This document shows positions 49,633-59,705 of a stretch of 64,000 nucleotides of DNA, piece by piece. Source of the stretch: Leadbetterella lacustris. GTDB taxonomy: Bacteria; Bacteroidota; Bacteroidia; Cytophagales; Spirosomataceae. Made by a program: the position numbers and the translations under genes. The notes below the pieces were generated by a model. That model saw nothing but the letters and a program-made list of their open reading frames with translations. It made no database searches and had not been told where the DNA came from. Each line of letters starts with the position of its first letter. Within the stretch, counting starts at the first letter, position 1. The stretch covers positions 134,318 through 198,317 of the forward strand of contig OZ248426.1 in assembly GCA_965234335.1 (NCBI GenBank). Direction: 5' to 3'.

Positions 49633-50955
49633 TCAATAATCTGCGTTTTGAGGATCGAAGTTGGTCCAGCCTGTTGTCCAGTCGGTTGTTCCAAATGCTC
49701 CTACGTAAGTGTTGGCCTCAAATCCTGCTGGAAGTGTAACGCCTGCGTTTAACAAAATAGACGCTGAAAGAGGCAATAAACCTGGTTTTCCTGTCAATGT
49801 GTTGTAATTTGCTGGCAATCCAAGTGCTGAAGTTTCTAGAGAGAATTGGTTCTTTCTAGTAGCATCATTCAATTTGGCTGCGTCGCCCGATATCAATCCT
49901 TTTGTGCCCATTCCGGCAAATATCAAACCTCTGAAGTCGTTTTTGCCATCAACAAAGTTTTTCTGTGTTGGTGCATCGCCTAGTTCTAAGCCACCTCTTG
50001 GGAAAGCTCCTGATACTAATGAATTATAGATAGATATGGCCGAGTTTCTTCTTATTCTGTAGCCCGAACGGAACTTTGCGTCTGGTGTGCCTTCTCCCAT
50101 AATTACTGAAACGTTGGCAAACATAGCCGAAGTTTGAGGAGTGGCTGCGGATCCTGAGGCGTCGTTGTCCGACTCGAAACCGTTTGAGTCTGAGCATGAA
50201 CACTGGTCAGCCACTTTTGGGTCTCTAAGTATTAAACCATACTGTACTTTTCCTGAATAACCCCAGTCTGTATCGAAGTCATCGTCCAATGACCTGTAAG
50301 AAATCAGGTGTTTGGCGTTTACGTTTCCACCGAACCATTCAAAGGCATCATCGCCATTGTATGATACTTGAACATAGTCTATTACTGTACCACTTCCTAC
50401 GCCGCCAAGTGTTAGTCCGTTGATTTCTTTGTCGGTTTCGAAGGCTATCCCACCAAACTCTAATCTAACATATTTTAGAATTCCAGAATTGTCGTTTTCT
50501 ATATCTCCACCAAAAGTAGAAATATTTTCTCCTTCGATTGTTGCTGGAGTTTTGTTTACTTTCCCTTTGCCAAGTATCACTAAACCACCCCAGTCACCGT
50601 AATTTCTTGAACCTTTTGCTTGGTTTGATGTAAATACAATCGGCTTAGCAGCAGTTCCTTCTGCAATAATTTTAGCACCTGGTTTTATAATCAATGTAGC
50701 TTTTGTAGCTTTGTCACCTTTGATGATTGTACCTGGCTCGATAGTCAAAGTAGCACCCGATTCTACATAAACAAAGCCTTCAAGGAGGTATTTGTTTTTG
50801 GCATTCCAAACGGTGTTGGCGTTAATTGTCCCTTTTACGGTGATGTTTTCTCCAACCGGAATTACGGTTGTGTCGTCGGTGTCGTCAGTTCTTTCACATG
50901 AGCTTATACCAAGCCCCAATACCATTGCTGAGAGTAAGAAAGTTTTAAAATGCAT
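49633..50955 (-). CDS. Surface lipoprotein with right-handed beta-helix-like fold
   Basis: A 440-aa lipoprotein; lipobox GISSC with Cys20, followed by an acidic Asp/Thr linker. The bulk shows repeated beta-strand patterns with turns and GGLVILG/GGVGSG signatures (TVWNAKNKYLLEGFVYVESG, FEWFGGNVNAKHLISYRSLD, FRSGYRIRRNSAISIYNSLV). This protein type is regularly the downstream partner of a TonB-dependent receptor in Bacteroidota, as here. The ligand is unknown. Two Cys near residue 250 (DQCSCSD) could form a disulfide or bind a metal. Confidence 0.85.
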   Translation of the reverse strand: MHFKTFLLSAMVLGLGISSCERTDDTDDTTVIPVGENITVKGTINANTVWNAKNKYLLEGFVYVESGATLTIEPGTIIKGDKATKATLIIKPGAKIIAEGTAAKPIVFTSNQAKGSRNYGDWGGLVILGKGKVNKTPATIEGENISTFGGDIENDNSGILKYVRLEFGGIAFETDKEINGLTLGGVGSGTVIDYVQVSYNGDDAFEWFGGNVNAKHLISYRSLDDDFDTDWGYSGKVQYGLILRDPKVADQCSCSDSNGFESDNDASGSAATPQTSAMFANVSVIMGEGTPDAKFRSGYRIRRNSAISIYNSLVSGAFPRGGLELGDAPTQKNFVDGKNDFRGLIFAGMGTKGLISGDAAKLNDATRKNQFSLETSALGLPANYNTLTGKPGLLPLSASILLNAGVTLPAGFEANTYVGAFGTTDWTTGWTNFDPQNADY

Positions 50956-50988
50956 AATTTTCTTTGGTTTTGAAAAAATATAAAATAA

Positions 50989-53742
50989 TTAAAGTTTATA
51001 ATTTAAAGTCAAGAAGTAGTTAGAACCTCTTTTGTACTGTTGGAAAATGCCGTCTGCCTCTGTTATTTTATTGTCTCTATTGGTATCTTGAATGAGTCTA
51101 AATGCTTGGTTTAGAAGGTCTTGTACGCCTGCCTTGATTTCGATCTTTTTGAATGATTTCGAAACATTTAGGTCGATTACGTTTCTTGGCATTTCGAATA
51201 CGTTTGAGCTCAATACATTGTCGCCGATTACGTATATTCTCTGGCCAATCACGTTGTACATTACATTGGCTTGAATGCCGCTTTTAGGTTCGCTGTAGAA
51301 TAGTCCTGCGTTTATAAGGTAAGGCGACTGACCTTGCAAATATCTGTTAAAGTCTGAAAGTCCGCCCACGGTTACATTTGAATAAATCAATGAAGTATTA
51401 AAAACACTCATCAAATTTTTGGTGATGTTTTTACGAACTTCCAATTCAACTCCTTGGGAATAAGCGGACTCAGAGTTAGCCACCGTAAAGGCCACTGTGC
51501 TTCCGTTATAAAACACTGCTGCTTCTATTGGGTTTTTGAATTTCTTGTAAAAAGCTCCAATTGTGATCATTTCACCCGTACTTGGATAGAATTCATATCT
51601 AAGGTCGAAGTTTTGGATGGTAGCTATTTTGATATCTTTGTTACCTCTACGGGCTACGTCGAAAACGAAGTCATAATATGTAAATGGAGCCAACTCTCTA
51701 AATTCTGGACGGTTAACCGTAGTTCCGTATCCAAATCTCAACACGTTTTTGGCATTGAAATTATAGGTAGCGTTTACAGATGGCAAGAAACTGAAGATTG
51801 GATTATTTACATCAACTTTAGCACCACCACCACGCTCGCGGCTTTGTAGCATTTGTTTGTTGTACTCTTCTCTGATGCCAAACGTGGCGTTAAATTTTTC
51901 ATTGATTGGAATATACAAACTTGCAAAGCCAGCTGTAAGGAAGTTTTGAGCGGTATATCTATCGTCGAAGTTAGTTCCTTCTGAGTAATAAACTCTTGAC
52001 GACCTTAGGTTTTCGTTGTCAAAGAAACTGTTTGGCTCAAGTGACAGCAACTCATTGGTTACGCGGTTAGGGTTTACTACACCAAACCATCGTGCTTTGA
52101 AGTATCTGTCTTTGTATTCGGTATAAATTCCTGTTTTCAACACCTTATTCATGGCTTCGTTATCGGCTTTTCTGCCTAAAATTACGTCATAGTTTACTGA
52201 GCCTGTGATAACGTACTCGTCCATGTTGGAATAAAAACGAGCGGCTTGTTGTAAGGTAGGAGATTCAAACTGTTGCAAGTCCATTTTGAAAGGGTTGCTT
52301 GAACCTATTTCTCTGGATGAAGTGAATCTTCTAAAATCAGGCTCTTTTCTGATGGTGTAACCCAACGCTCCAATCCATCTTAATTTTGCTTTTTCTGAAA
52401 GTTCGTGGGTACCATTTAACTGGCTAGAAAAGATACTTTTTTGCTCGTATCTAAAGGATTGGTTAAATATTTCTAGGTTATTTTCTAAAAGATTTCCATT
52501 ACGTGTAACTGTCTCTTTAGAAGCCATTTGATTAAACAGATTTCTCAACTCTATCTTATTTTTTGGGTTCAAAATCAAGGCCCAGTTGGTCATTGCTCCT
52601 AATCTTACGTTGTTGGCGTATGCTTGGTCGAAAAACTCAGTGGCTTTGCTTCCGTCAAACAAGAATCTGTTTTGAACTACGCTTTGATTGGTGTGTGTGT
52701 TAGAATAGTTGATATACGAGATATTGGTCAATTCTTTTGAGCCAAAGAAAAATCTTCTGCTAAAGTTGATGTTTGCTCTAAAATCAGGATTGATGGTTTT
52801 GGTTGCGGCACTGTAGTATGGGTTCAGGTCTCTAAAATTCTGAATCATTTGCTCGTTGGATGCAAAATTTATAACGTTTTTAGTACTTGGAAATCCGTTG
52901 GGAAGGTTTCTATACGTTGCACCGAACCCAAGAGCATCAAGATTGCTACCCGTGTAATCTGTAGTGGTTTGTCCTGTGGCATTTGAGCGGTAACCTATCG
53001 TGAAACCAGCAGAAATGTTGTTACCATCAGGAACTGTCTTAGTGTAAATCTTTATAGCTCCACCCGCTATATCTCCAGGCAACTCAGCTGATGGCGACTT
53101 GTAAACCATCATTCTGTCTATAGCCGCACTTGGTATGAGGTCGAATGAGAACGACTTTACATCAACCTCGGTAGATGGCGTAATGATGTCGTTCAAAAGA
53201 ACGGTATTGTATCTTTCGTTTAAGCCTCTGATTACTATAAATCTATCATCAAAAATGGAGACTCCAGGCACACGTCTTACCACTTGCGATGCGTCTCTGT
53301 CTTGTGTTTTTACAATTTGTTGAGAAGAAACACCCACCGCAATGTTTTGAATTTGTTTGATTTCCGAAATCACTGAGATTTCCGTGCCCGTCATTCTTTG
53401 GGCTTTAACTACTACGCCCTCCAACATCTTGCTGTCGTCTTCAAGCACAGCATTGATAAGGGTTGTTTTGTCTGACTCTATTCTTACGTTGTCAATTTCT
53501 TTAGGAGCAAAACCGATACTTGTGATGACAATTTTGTAGTTTCCTGCGGCTAACTTGGAGAAAATGAAGTTTCCTTCAATGTCTGTCATGGCTGCTAAGG
53601 TAGTATTGGCGATTTTTACTGTGGCTCCTATGGCACCTTCGTTGGTAGTTTTCTCTTTTACGTTTCCTTTAAGTATGCCTGACTGTGCAATAAGTGTGAC
53701 AGAAAAAAATAGTAATAAGGCGGTGATTCTAAATTTGTTCAT
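50989..53742 (-). CDS. TonB-dependent receptor with carboxypeptidase-like regulatory domain
   Basis: A 917-aa outer-membrane receptor. Start ATG 53742 (MNKFRITALLLFFSVTLIAQ) is chosen because it begins a signal peptide; the ATG at 53802 adds 20 non-signal residues. An N-terminal carboxypeptidase-like regulatory domain (GILKGNVKEKTTNEGAIGAT) leads to the plug (VRRVPGVSIFDDRFIVIRGL, then DIITPSTEVD), and a long beta-barrel ends in YFLTLNYKL. It forms an operon with the beta-helix lipoprotein, 33 bp apart. The substrate is unknown; a nutrient complex or metal is likely. Confidence 0.93.
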   Translation of the reverse strand: MNKFRITALLLFFSVTLIAQSGILKGNVKEKTTNEGAIGATVKIANTTLAAMTDIEGNFIFSKLAAGNYKIVITSIGFAPKEIDNVRIESDKTTLINAVLEDDSKMLEGVVVKAQRMTGTEISVISEIKQIQNIAVGVSSQQIVKTQDRDASQVVRRVPGVSIFDDRFIVIRGLNERYNTVLLNDIITPSTEVDVKSFSFDLIPSAAIDRMMVYKSPSAELPGDIAGGAIKIYTKTVPDGNNISAGFTIGYRSNATGQTTTDYTGSNLDALGFGATYRNLPNGFPSTKNVINFASNEQMIQNFRDLNPYYSAATKTINPDFRANINFSRRFFFGSKELTNISYINYSNTHTNQSVVQNRFLFDGSKATEFFDQAYANNVRLGAMTNWALILNPKNKIELRNLFNQMASKETVTRNGNLLENNLEIFNQSFRYEQKSIFSSQLNGTHELSEKAKLRWIGALGYTIRKEPDFRRFTSSREIGSSNPFKMDLQQFESPTLQQAARFYSNMDEYVITGSVNYDVILGRKADNEAMNKVLKTGIYTEYKDRYFKARWFGVVNPNRVTNELLSLEPNSFFDNENLRSSRVYYSEGTNFDDRYTAQNFLTAGFASLYIPINEKFNATFGIREEYNKQMLQSRERGGGAKVDVNNPIFSFLPSVNATYNFNAKNVLRFGYGTTVNRPEFRELAPFTYYDFVFDVARRGNKDIKIATIQNFDLRYEFYPSTGEMITIGAFYKKFKNPIEAAVFYNGSTVAFTVANSESAYSQGVELEVRKNITKNLMSVFNTSLIYSNVTVGGLSDFNRYLQGQSPYLINAGLFYSEPKSGIQANVMYNVIGQRIYVIGDNVLSSNVFEMPRNVIDLNVSKSFKKIEIKAGVQDLLNQAFRLIQDTNRDNKITEADGIFQQYKRGSNYFLTLNYKL

Positions 53743-53819
53743 TGGTATTGTAAATTCTAATTGCTTGGTAATTTTGATTACGCCACAAAAGTAGAATCCC
53801 AATGTTAAGAGAATGTTAT

Positions 53820-54040
53820 GCCAATGTTATGTTTGGATTTTGTTCTGTTTTTCAACCGCTATGTTGCAAAGATGCCAGGTTATTGCTTAGGTTTTTTAAG
53901 TCGATGGGTCGCAAAGACGCTAAGGATTTGGATTGACATTTGGGTTTTCTGAAATCAATTGGATATTCTAAAAATGCATTTTTTACTTAAAATTTATTCC
54001 CAACTCAAACGATTCCCCTTTGCGTCTTCCCGCCTTTGCG
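53820..54040. repeat. Scattered CGCAAAG/CTTTGCG intergenic repeats
   Basis: The interval between the divergent TonB receptors (53743-54148) contains TTGCAAAGATGCCAGG, GTCGCAAAGACGCTAAGG and, in reverse orientation, CCTTTGCGTCTTCCCGCCTTTGCGG. They belong to the same dispersed family as the copies at 37.4 kb and 62.1 kb. Promoters for both receptors must lie here, but I cannot assign boxes. Confidence 0.6.
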
Positions 54041-54148
54041 GTTGATAATTATCAAGAAATAGGCTTTAAGGTCTTCCCCGTCTAAGCGGTCAAATATTTT
54101 TTTTCAAGAAAATTTTGTATTTTTCGCTACCTAATAAACCTCAAGAAC

Positions 54149-56512
54149 ATGTCAAAGAAACTTATCCTTCTCTTCCTAATTCTATTTTGTTTTAAGTCTC
54201 AGGCTCAAAAGCACTTTCAATCCATTTATGGGCAAGTTTTGGATAAGCAAACCAAAACTCCTTTACCTGGTGCTACAATAATAGTAGAAAATTCTAAACC
54301 TCAGCTAGTGGCTTCTTCCGATGAAAACGGAAATTTTGTACTGAACCAAGTGCCTATTGGCCGTCAAATATTGGTAGTGACTTATATCGGATATTTACCA
54401 CAAAAGTCAGAAGCCATCATTTTGACTTCTGCTAAAAGTGTTACCCTAAAAATTGACTTGACCTCAGGAAGTATCAATGCCGGTGAGGTGGTTATCAGTG
54501 CCAACAAAAATGCTTTTGAGCCTTTGAATGAGCTTTCGGTGGTGAGTACTCGTTCTTTTACTTCAGAAGAAACTGAGCGTATGCCGGCAGGTGTAAATGA
54601 CCCCGGGCGTGTGGCACTTTCGTATCCAGGAGTGCAGCGAGGTCCAGATGATACCGAAAACCAAATAGTTGTACGTGGAAATTCGCCAATTGGTATTTTG
54701 TGGAGATTAGAAGGCGTAGATATGCCCAATCCCAACCATTTTGCTGTAGTAGGCTCATCGGGTGGGGGAGTTTCTATTTTTTCGGCTCAACTTTTGGCCA
54801 AATCGGATTTCTCAACGGGCGGATTTGCGGCAGAATATGGCAATGCCCTATCGGGTGCTTTTGACGTGCAGTTTCGGCACGGAAATATGCAACAACGTGA
54901 ACATAGAGCCAAAATTGGAATTCTTGGTTTAGATTTCGCTACTGAAGGACCCATTAAAAACGGCAGCTCTTCTTATTTGGTCAATTACCGATACTCTACT
55001 CTGGGTCTCTTGGGAAAAATGGGCTTTTACTTGGTGGGCGAACGTGTTACTAACGATTTTCAGGATTTGTCATTTAATTTGGTTTTTAAGAAGAAAAAAT
55101 CGGTTTCCACCATTTTCGGAATAGGCGGGCTGAGTGAAGAAAATTACTTTCCCGTCAAAAACGGTCAAGATAGAAACCCAAATCGTGCGAGCGAATGGGA
55201 AGACAGAGTGAGGCCTTCTAATATGGGGGCTCTGGGGTATACCTACACCTACATGCCTGATAGCAAGACTTATGTGAAAGCCGTTGTGGCCTTGGTGGGT
55301 AGCGACCAAATCCGCAATAGCGATACGCTGGATCTTCAAAATGTGAGATTTAGATATAATTCGGAGCGGTATCTTGATAAACGTTTGGTAGCATCTGTAG
55401 CCTATTCGAAGAAAATTTCGGAGAAGTTTTGGGTAAAAACAGGCTTAATTGCCAATCTGATTTTTTATGATTTTTTCAAAGAAACCAAAGCCCGACTTAA
55501 CCAACAAGATATCAATCAAAGACAAGTAAATGTGTCTGTAAAAGGAGATGGAAGCAGTCAAATGCTGCAACAATATGTGCAGACTACTTACAAGATTTCT
55601 TCCAAACTTTCGCTCAATGCGGGTATGCACTTTCTAGAATTTCTGACCAATAAAACAGGCTCGGTGGAGCCGCGGATTTCTATGCTTTATGCCCCGAATT
55701 CTTCAAGCAAACTCAGCTTCGCTTATGGTCGACATGGTCGAGTTTTGCCGATGATGACTTATTTCTTCGCAGATTCCACGGGTAAAAATATCAATCTTAA
55801 CCTCAAACCCATCAAATCGGATCATTTTATAGCGGCTTTTCACCATTATACTCAAAACCGCATGCGGTTGAGTGTGGAGGCATATGATCAAAGTATGTTT
55901 AATGTTCCGATCAGTGCAGACCTAACGTCTAACTATTGGTTGCTCAATTATAGTTCGGATTTTCCCGAGTTTCGGGTGAAAAGCCAAGGGCTGGGCAGAA
56001 ACAAGGGAATAGACTTGGCCATAGAAAAGCAGTTTTCCAATTCGTGTTTTTTCTTAGCTACTTTTTCGGTTTTGGATTCAAAATTCAAGGCCAATGACGG
56101 TCTTTGGCATAATAGCCGATTCAATACACGGTTTTCGTCTAGCTATACTTTTGGCAAGGAATTCCCTTTCAAAAACGGTAATATCCTCCAAATTGGTGGA
56201 AGATATTTGTTCAGTGGAGGTTTTAGATACACGCCTTTTGATCCAATAAAGTCTAAAGAAAAGGGCTTTTATGTGGCAGACCAAACCAGAGAAAATGAAG
56301 GGCAAGTGGCACCTTTTCAAAGACTTGACACCAGAATTGCCTACAGATTTAATGGCAAAAAAACTTCTGGAAACATCAGTTTAGACTTTCAAAACGCCAC
56401 CAATAGACTCAACGCCACCAACGTGGCCTACGATTCAGCAAAGAATACCACCTACTTGGAGTACCGAGGTAGTGGATTTATACCTGTATTGACGTTTCAG
56501 TTTGATTTTTGA
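54149..56512 (+). CDS. TonB-dependent receptor with carboxypeptidase-like regulatory domain
   Basis: A 787-aa outer-membrane receptor with a signal peptide (LILLFLILFCFKSQA/Q). Its N-terminal carboxypeptidase-like regulatory domain (SIYGQVLDKQTKTPLPGATI) is followed by the plug (VNDPGRVALSYPGVQRGPDD, NQIVVRGNSPIGILWRLEGV) and a beta-barrel ending VLTFQFDF. It is a single gene, divergent from the first receptor. No SusD-like gene is adjacent, so it is probably not a glycan SusC. Substrate unknown. Confidence 0.92.
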   Translation: MSKKLILLFLILFCFKSQAQKHFQSIYGQVLDKQTKTPLPGATIIVENSKPQLVASSDENGNFVLNQVPIGRQILVVTYIGYLPQKSEAIILTSAKSVTLKIDLTSGSINAGEVVISANKNAFEPLNELSVVSTRSFTSEETERMPAGVNDPGRVALSYPGVQRGPDDTENQIVVRGNSPIGILWRLEGVDMPNPNHFAVVGSSGGGVSIFSAQLLAKSDFSTGGFAAEYGNALSGAFDVQFRHGNMQQREHRAKIGILGLDFATEGPIKNGSSSYLVNYRYSTLGLLGKMGFYLVGERVTNDFQDLSFNLVFKKKKSVSTIFGIGGLSEENYFPVKNGQDRNPNRASEWEDRVRPSNMGALGYTYTYMPDSKTYVKAVVALVGSDQIRNSDTLDLQNVRFRYNSERYLDKRLVASVAYSKKISEKFWVKTGLIANLIFYDFFKETKARLNQQDINQRQVNVSVKGDGSSQMLQQYVQTTYKISSKLSLNAGMHFLEFLTNKTGSVEPRISMLYAPNSSSKLSFAYGRHGRVLPMMTYFFADSTGKNINLNLKPIKSDHFIAAFHHYTQNRMRLSVEAYDQSMFNVPISADLTSNYWLLNYSSDFPEFRVKSQGLGRNKGIDLAIEKQFSNSCFFLATFSVLDSKFKANDGLWHNSRFNTRFSSSYTFGKEFPFKNGNILQIGGRYLFSGGFRYTPFDPIKSKEKGFYVADQTRENEGQVAPFQRLDTRIAYRFNGKKTSGNISLDFQNATNRLNATNVAYDSAKNTTYLEYRGSGFIPVLTFQFDF

Positions 56513-56564
56513 AAAAATGAACTTTGGATTAGGATTCAGATTTTACGAAAAAACTAAAATCGTC

Positions 56565-57815
56565 CTACCATCTTACTTGTCCTTCGCCTCTACAAACCCA
56601 TTTCTCGGTCACGAGTTTTTCTAGAGCAAATGGGCCACGGGCGTGTAGTTTTTGGGTAGAAATGCCGATTTCGGCTCCTAAACCAAACTCCCCGCCGTCA
56701 GTAAATCTGGTGGAGGCATTGTGATAAACTGCTGCGGCATCCACTTCTTGCAAGAACGTTTCGGCCAAGGCTAAATCTTCTGTTATAATGGCCTCAGAAT
56801 GTTTAGATGAAAACTGTTTGATGTGGTCTAAAGCCTCGTCAAAATTATTTACGGTTTTTATAGAAATTTTAAAATCTAACCATTCCTTGCCAAAGTCTTC
56901 TTCTTGAGCATGTTGGAGTTTAGGAAAGTTATTTTTTTCAAAAATAGGATATGCTTTTTCGTCAGCAAAAACTTCGATATTGTATTTTTCAAAGCTTGAT
57001 TTTAGTTTCGGAACCAGTTCTTCTAAAACATTTCCATCTAAAATAGCACAATCTAGAGAGTTGCAAACAGCTGGTCGTGAGGCTCTGGCGTTCACGATGA
57101 TTTCAGCTGCCATGTCTAGTTTGGCGGTTTTTTCTACGTAAGTATGACAAACCCCCGCACCGGTTTCTATGGTTTGAATTTTAGAATTGCTCCTCACAAA
57201 ATCAATGAGCGAAGCTGAACCACGCGGAATAATCAAATCCACGTATTTATCGGCTTCTAGCATTTGTGTCAAAAATTTTCTATTTGTTGGCAAAAGCATC
57301 ACCACATCGGTAGAAATATTATTCTTAGATAAAGCTTGGTGAATGAGACTTACCAAAAATTGGTTGGAAAAATGTGCTTCTTTTCCACCTTTCAATACAC
57401 AAGCATTTCCAGACATGATGCACAAAGATGCCACATCGATAGTTACGTTTGGCCTCGACTCAAAGATGGCACCAATCACACCCATTGGTACGGCAATTTT
57501 CTGCATTTTTATGCCGTTATCAAAAGTTCCCTCCAACAGAATTTGTCCACTTGGGTCATTTAAAGTGGCCACTTGTCCTAGGGCATCAGCTAGTCCGATT
57601 ATCCGATTTTCATTCAGCAAAAGTCTGTCATACTTGGCATCTATGGGGTCCATCAGGTCCAAATCCTTCTTGTTTTCGGCAATAATTTGATGCAAATTCC
57701 CCAAAAGAATATCAGCCAAATCTGTAATTATTTTAGCTTTCTGGCTCTTATTTAGTCGCCTAACTTGCGAAGCCGACTCGTGTGTATTTTTTAAAAGATG
57801 CTCAATGCTTATCAT
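56565..57815 (-). CDS. proA: Glutamate-5-semialdehyde dehydrogenase (gamma-glutamyl phosphate reductase)
   Basis: The second enzyme of proline synthesis, NADPH-dependent, cytoplasmic. The 416-aa protein has VPMGVIGAIFESRPNVTIDV, SGNACVLKGGKEAHFSN, the catalytic cysteine in ETGAGVCHTYVEKTA and the tail FGLGAEIGISTQKLHARGPF. All match ProA. The kinase proB is not nearby. The gene lies convergent to the second TonB receptor. Confidence 0.97.
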   Translation of the reverse strand: MISIEHLLKNTHESASQVRRLNKSQKAKIITDLADILLGNLHQIIAENKKDLDLMDPIDAKYDRLLLNENRIIGLADALGQVATLNDPSGQILLEGTFDNGIKMQKIAVPMGVIGAIFESRPNVTIDVASLCIMSGNACVLKGGKEAHFSNQFLVSLIHQALSKNNISTDVVMLLPTNRKFLTQMLEADKYVDLIIPRGSASLIDFVRSNSKIQTIETGAGVCHTYVEKTAKLDMAAEIIVNARASRPAVCNSLDCAILDGNVLEELVPKLKSSFEKYNIEVFADEKAYPIFEKNNFPKLQHAQEEDFGKEWLDFKISIKTVNNFDEALDHIKQFSSKHSEAIITEDLALAETFLQEVDAAAVYHNASTRFTDGGEFGLGAEIGISTQKLHARGPFALEKLVTEKWVCRGEGQVRW

Positions 57816-57978
57816 TTCGAAGGTATATTTTTAAGGTCAAAGTTCGGGATTTTTTTTTGGAAAAGTAGCTAGAAGAGCAGTTTTGAGATAAATGGAAAAT
57901 GGAGCCAGTTGAATTAGGGAATGTTAAAATAGGAAAACATGCCTTGGTATAATAGAAAACCTCAAGCCTCTGAATGAA

Positions 57979-58140
57979 TAACTAAAGTTTCGGGTTTAAA
58001 ACTGCATAAATTATATACTTTGTGTGTCTTGTCAGACTTCACTAGGCGTGCCCGCTGACTTTTTGCGAGACGTCGTACCGCAGGGCTACCAGGCTAGTTG
58101 AAAAAAAGCTGAAAGGTCGGTTCCAAACAAAAAAACTGTT
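57979..58140. repeat. Dispersed non-coding element, copy B
   Basis: Diverged second copy of the element at 47586-47735: AACTAAAGTTTCGGG, CTTGTCAG, CACTAGGCGTGCCCGCT, ACCGCAGG, GAAAGGTCGGTTCCAAAC. It lies in the 737-bp gap between proA and the amidase gene. Confidence 0.7.
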
Positions 58141-58185
58141 TTTTTGCCACTAAGGCGTTCGAAATGATCCTGAAAGCCGACCGAC

Positions 58186-58246
58186 TGTAAATTTCGCTAA
58201 CAACGTTTTGGGCTATAAAAAAATCCTTTAGAAGCGAAATTTTACA
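58186..58246. repeat. Long inverted repeat in the proA-amidase gap
   Basis: Arms TGTAAATTTCGCT (58186-58198) and AGCGAAATTTTACA (58233-58246), one extra T, with a 34-bp loop. It directly follows copy B of the dispersed element and may be part of it. The rest of the gap to 58500 is AT-rich with no recognisable gene. Confidence 0.55.
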
Positions 58247-58502
58247 ACGGACTACAAAAAATATATAAGGGACAATTAGTATTTAATTTGAAAATTATAA
58301 CTATCTGATAATCAAAAACAACATCATTTTTTTGCAAGTGTTTGATTATTAGTTTTTTATTTTCTCCGAAACTTTAGTTAATTTGATATTTATCAGCACA
58401 TTCGGTCTGATTCAAAACGTATATTCCTTGAGTTTAGCAAGCAACTCACTAATTCTGGAAAGCTTGTGTACGCCAAGAATCTAGGGTTTGTTTGAAAAAA
58501 AA

Positions 58503-58529
58503 TACCGGAAACCTTCACGGCTTTCGGCA
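58503..58529 (-). terminator. Terminator of the amidase gene
   Basis: Stem GCCGAAAGCC/GGTTTCCGGT with a 5-base loop and a run of seven or eight T on the minus strand, about 25 bp past the amidase stop. Confidence 0.8.
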
Positions 58530-58552
58530 TTCCTTGTATGTAATAGATAACC

Positions 58553-59377
58553 CTAGTTATTCATGAGTCCTTGTGCAAACCAGTTGGCTATGGCTTGTCT
58601 ATTGTCTGCTAAAAGCAGGCGTTTTCTGTCAAATTCGTTGGTGATGTTTCCTAGTTCTATATAAACTATCGGTGGCTTTGATTCCTTTATCATCCAGAGG
58701 TCACGGGATTTAACTACTCCAGTGTAGCCACGGCCTTTTTGTTTAGCGTTGTATTTCTGTTGCACAGTGTTGTATAAGCCCTCGGCCAATTCCTTGCTTT
58801 CGGGCTTTCGGTCGTTGTAATAGAAGAAAATATCAACTTTGTGGTCAGTATAACGCGAGTCCACATGGGTTTCTATAACCCTCTGTATTTCGTATCCTTT
58901 GCGACTATTTTCGGCATAGAGCTCATTGATTATTCTTGTTCTCTGGCGAAGCCTCGCAGATTGATTCAAAGGGATTTTTTCTCCACCCCAAACTACTTCG
59001 TCGGTGTCTATTTCTAGGTATTCGTGGTCTCTGATACCATCGTTTTCGTCTCTTACAATCATATATACTTTTGCACCGTGCATAAGTAGGTTTTTGGCCA
59101 ACCTTAAGCTTACATCGTAGGCGTATTCGTCTTCGGCTACGATTTTTCCATTTACTTTGGTGTTCGCACCTGGGTCTGGACCGCCATGTCCGCTAACGAT
59201 GTAATACACATGGTCGGAAAGCTCGTTGTTGAGTATAGGAGTAGAGGCGTGATTTTCTCCAAATATTTCAAAATCGAGTACATTAGGTGAACCTTTTGTG
59301 TTTGTATCATAGTCTTTAAACGAACTTAGTCCAACCAACAAAATAGCCGTGGCTAAATAGAATAATTGATTTTTCAT
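58553..59377 (-). CDS. N-acetylmuramoyl-L-alanine amidase family protein
   Basis: A 274-aa exported Zn amidase-like protein. Start ATG 59377 (MKNQLFYLATAILLVGLSS) supplies the signal peptide; the 23 residues from ATG 59446 do not. The Amidase_3 fold shows YYIVSGHGGPDPGA (first His ligand), the Glu in EDEYAYDV, IETHVDSRYTDH (second His) and VYIELGNITNEFDRKRLL (final Glu). It probably cleaves peptidoglycan amide bonds, or a related amide. Single gene with terminator. Confidence 0.85.
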   Translation of the reverse strand: MKNQLFYLATAILLVGLSSFKDYDTNTKGSPNVLDFEIFGENHASTPILNNELSDHVYYIVSGHGGPDPGANTKVNGKIVAEDEYAYDVSLRLAKNLLMHGAKVYMIVRDENDGIRDHEYLEIDTDEVVWGGEKIPLNQSARLRQRTRIINELYAENSRKGYEIQRVIETHVDSRYTDHKVDIFFYYNDRKPESKELAEGLYNTVQQKYNAKQKGRGYTGVVKSRDLWMIKESKPPIVYIELGNITNEFDRKRLLLADNRQAIANWFAQGLMNN

Positions 59378-59705
59378 GGCAAGAATTTTAGAAAAGCAAA
59401 AACTTATTTTAGTAATATAATTGACAAGTTTCAAATTTTGTGCCAAAAATAGTTCATTGCTATTTTGTATATATAATGTTTTGAAATTATTCGTTGAATT
59501 TACCTTTTTCTAATAACGAAATAATTGAGGGGCTCTTTTTTTGTAAAAAAAACTTATAATGCAAAAAGTTAATTCATGTTTTGAAGTGACAATTCAAGGT
59601 TATGATTTTAAAAAAGCAAATAATTTTAAATTTTCTGTCGCTACAAAACCAAAATGTGCTACTTATCTTTAAGTTTGTATTACCTAAAAATCTCCTTACC
59701 GAATA
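59378..59705. other. Intergenic region between divergent genes
   Basis: 328 bp, strongly AT-rich, between the divergent amidase and peptidase genes. No reading frame, hairpin or repeat of note was found; it must carry both promoters. A TATTTTTG on the minus strand near 59447-59454 resembles the -7 box but no -33 element accompanies it. Confidence 0.5.

Noticed and set aside
58190..58262. Integron attC site
   Set aside because: CTAACAACG is reminiscent of one half-site, but no matching GTTRRRY partner or integrase was found.
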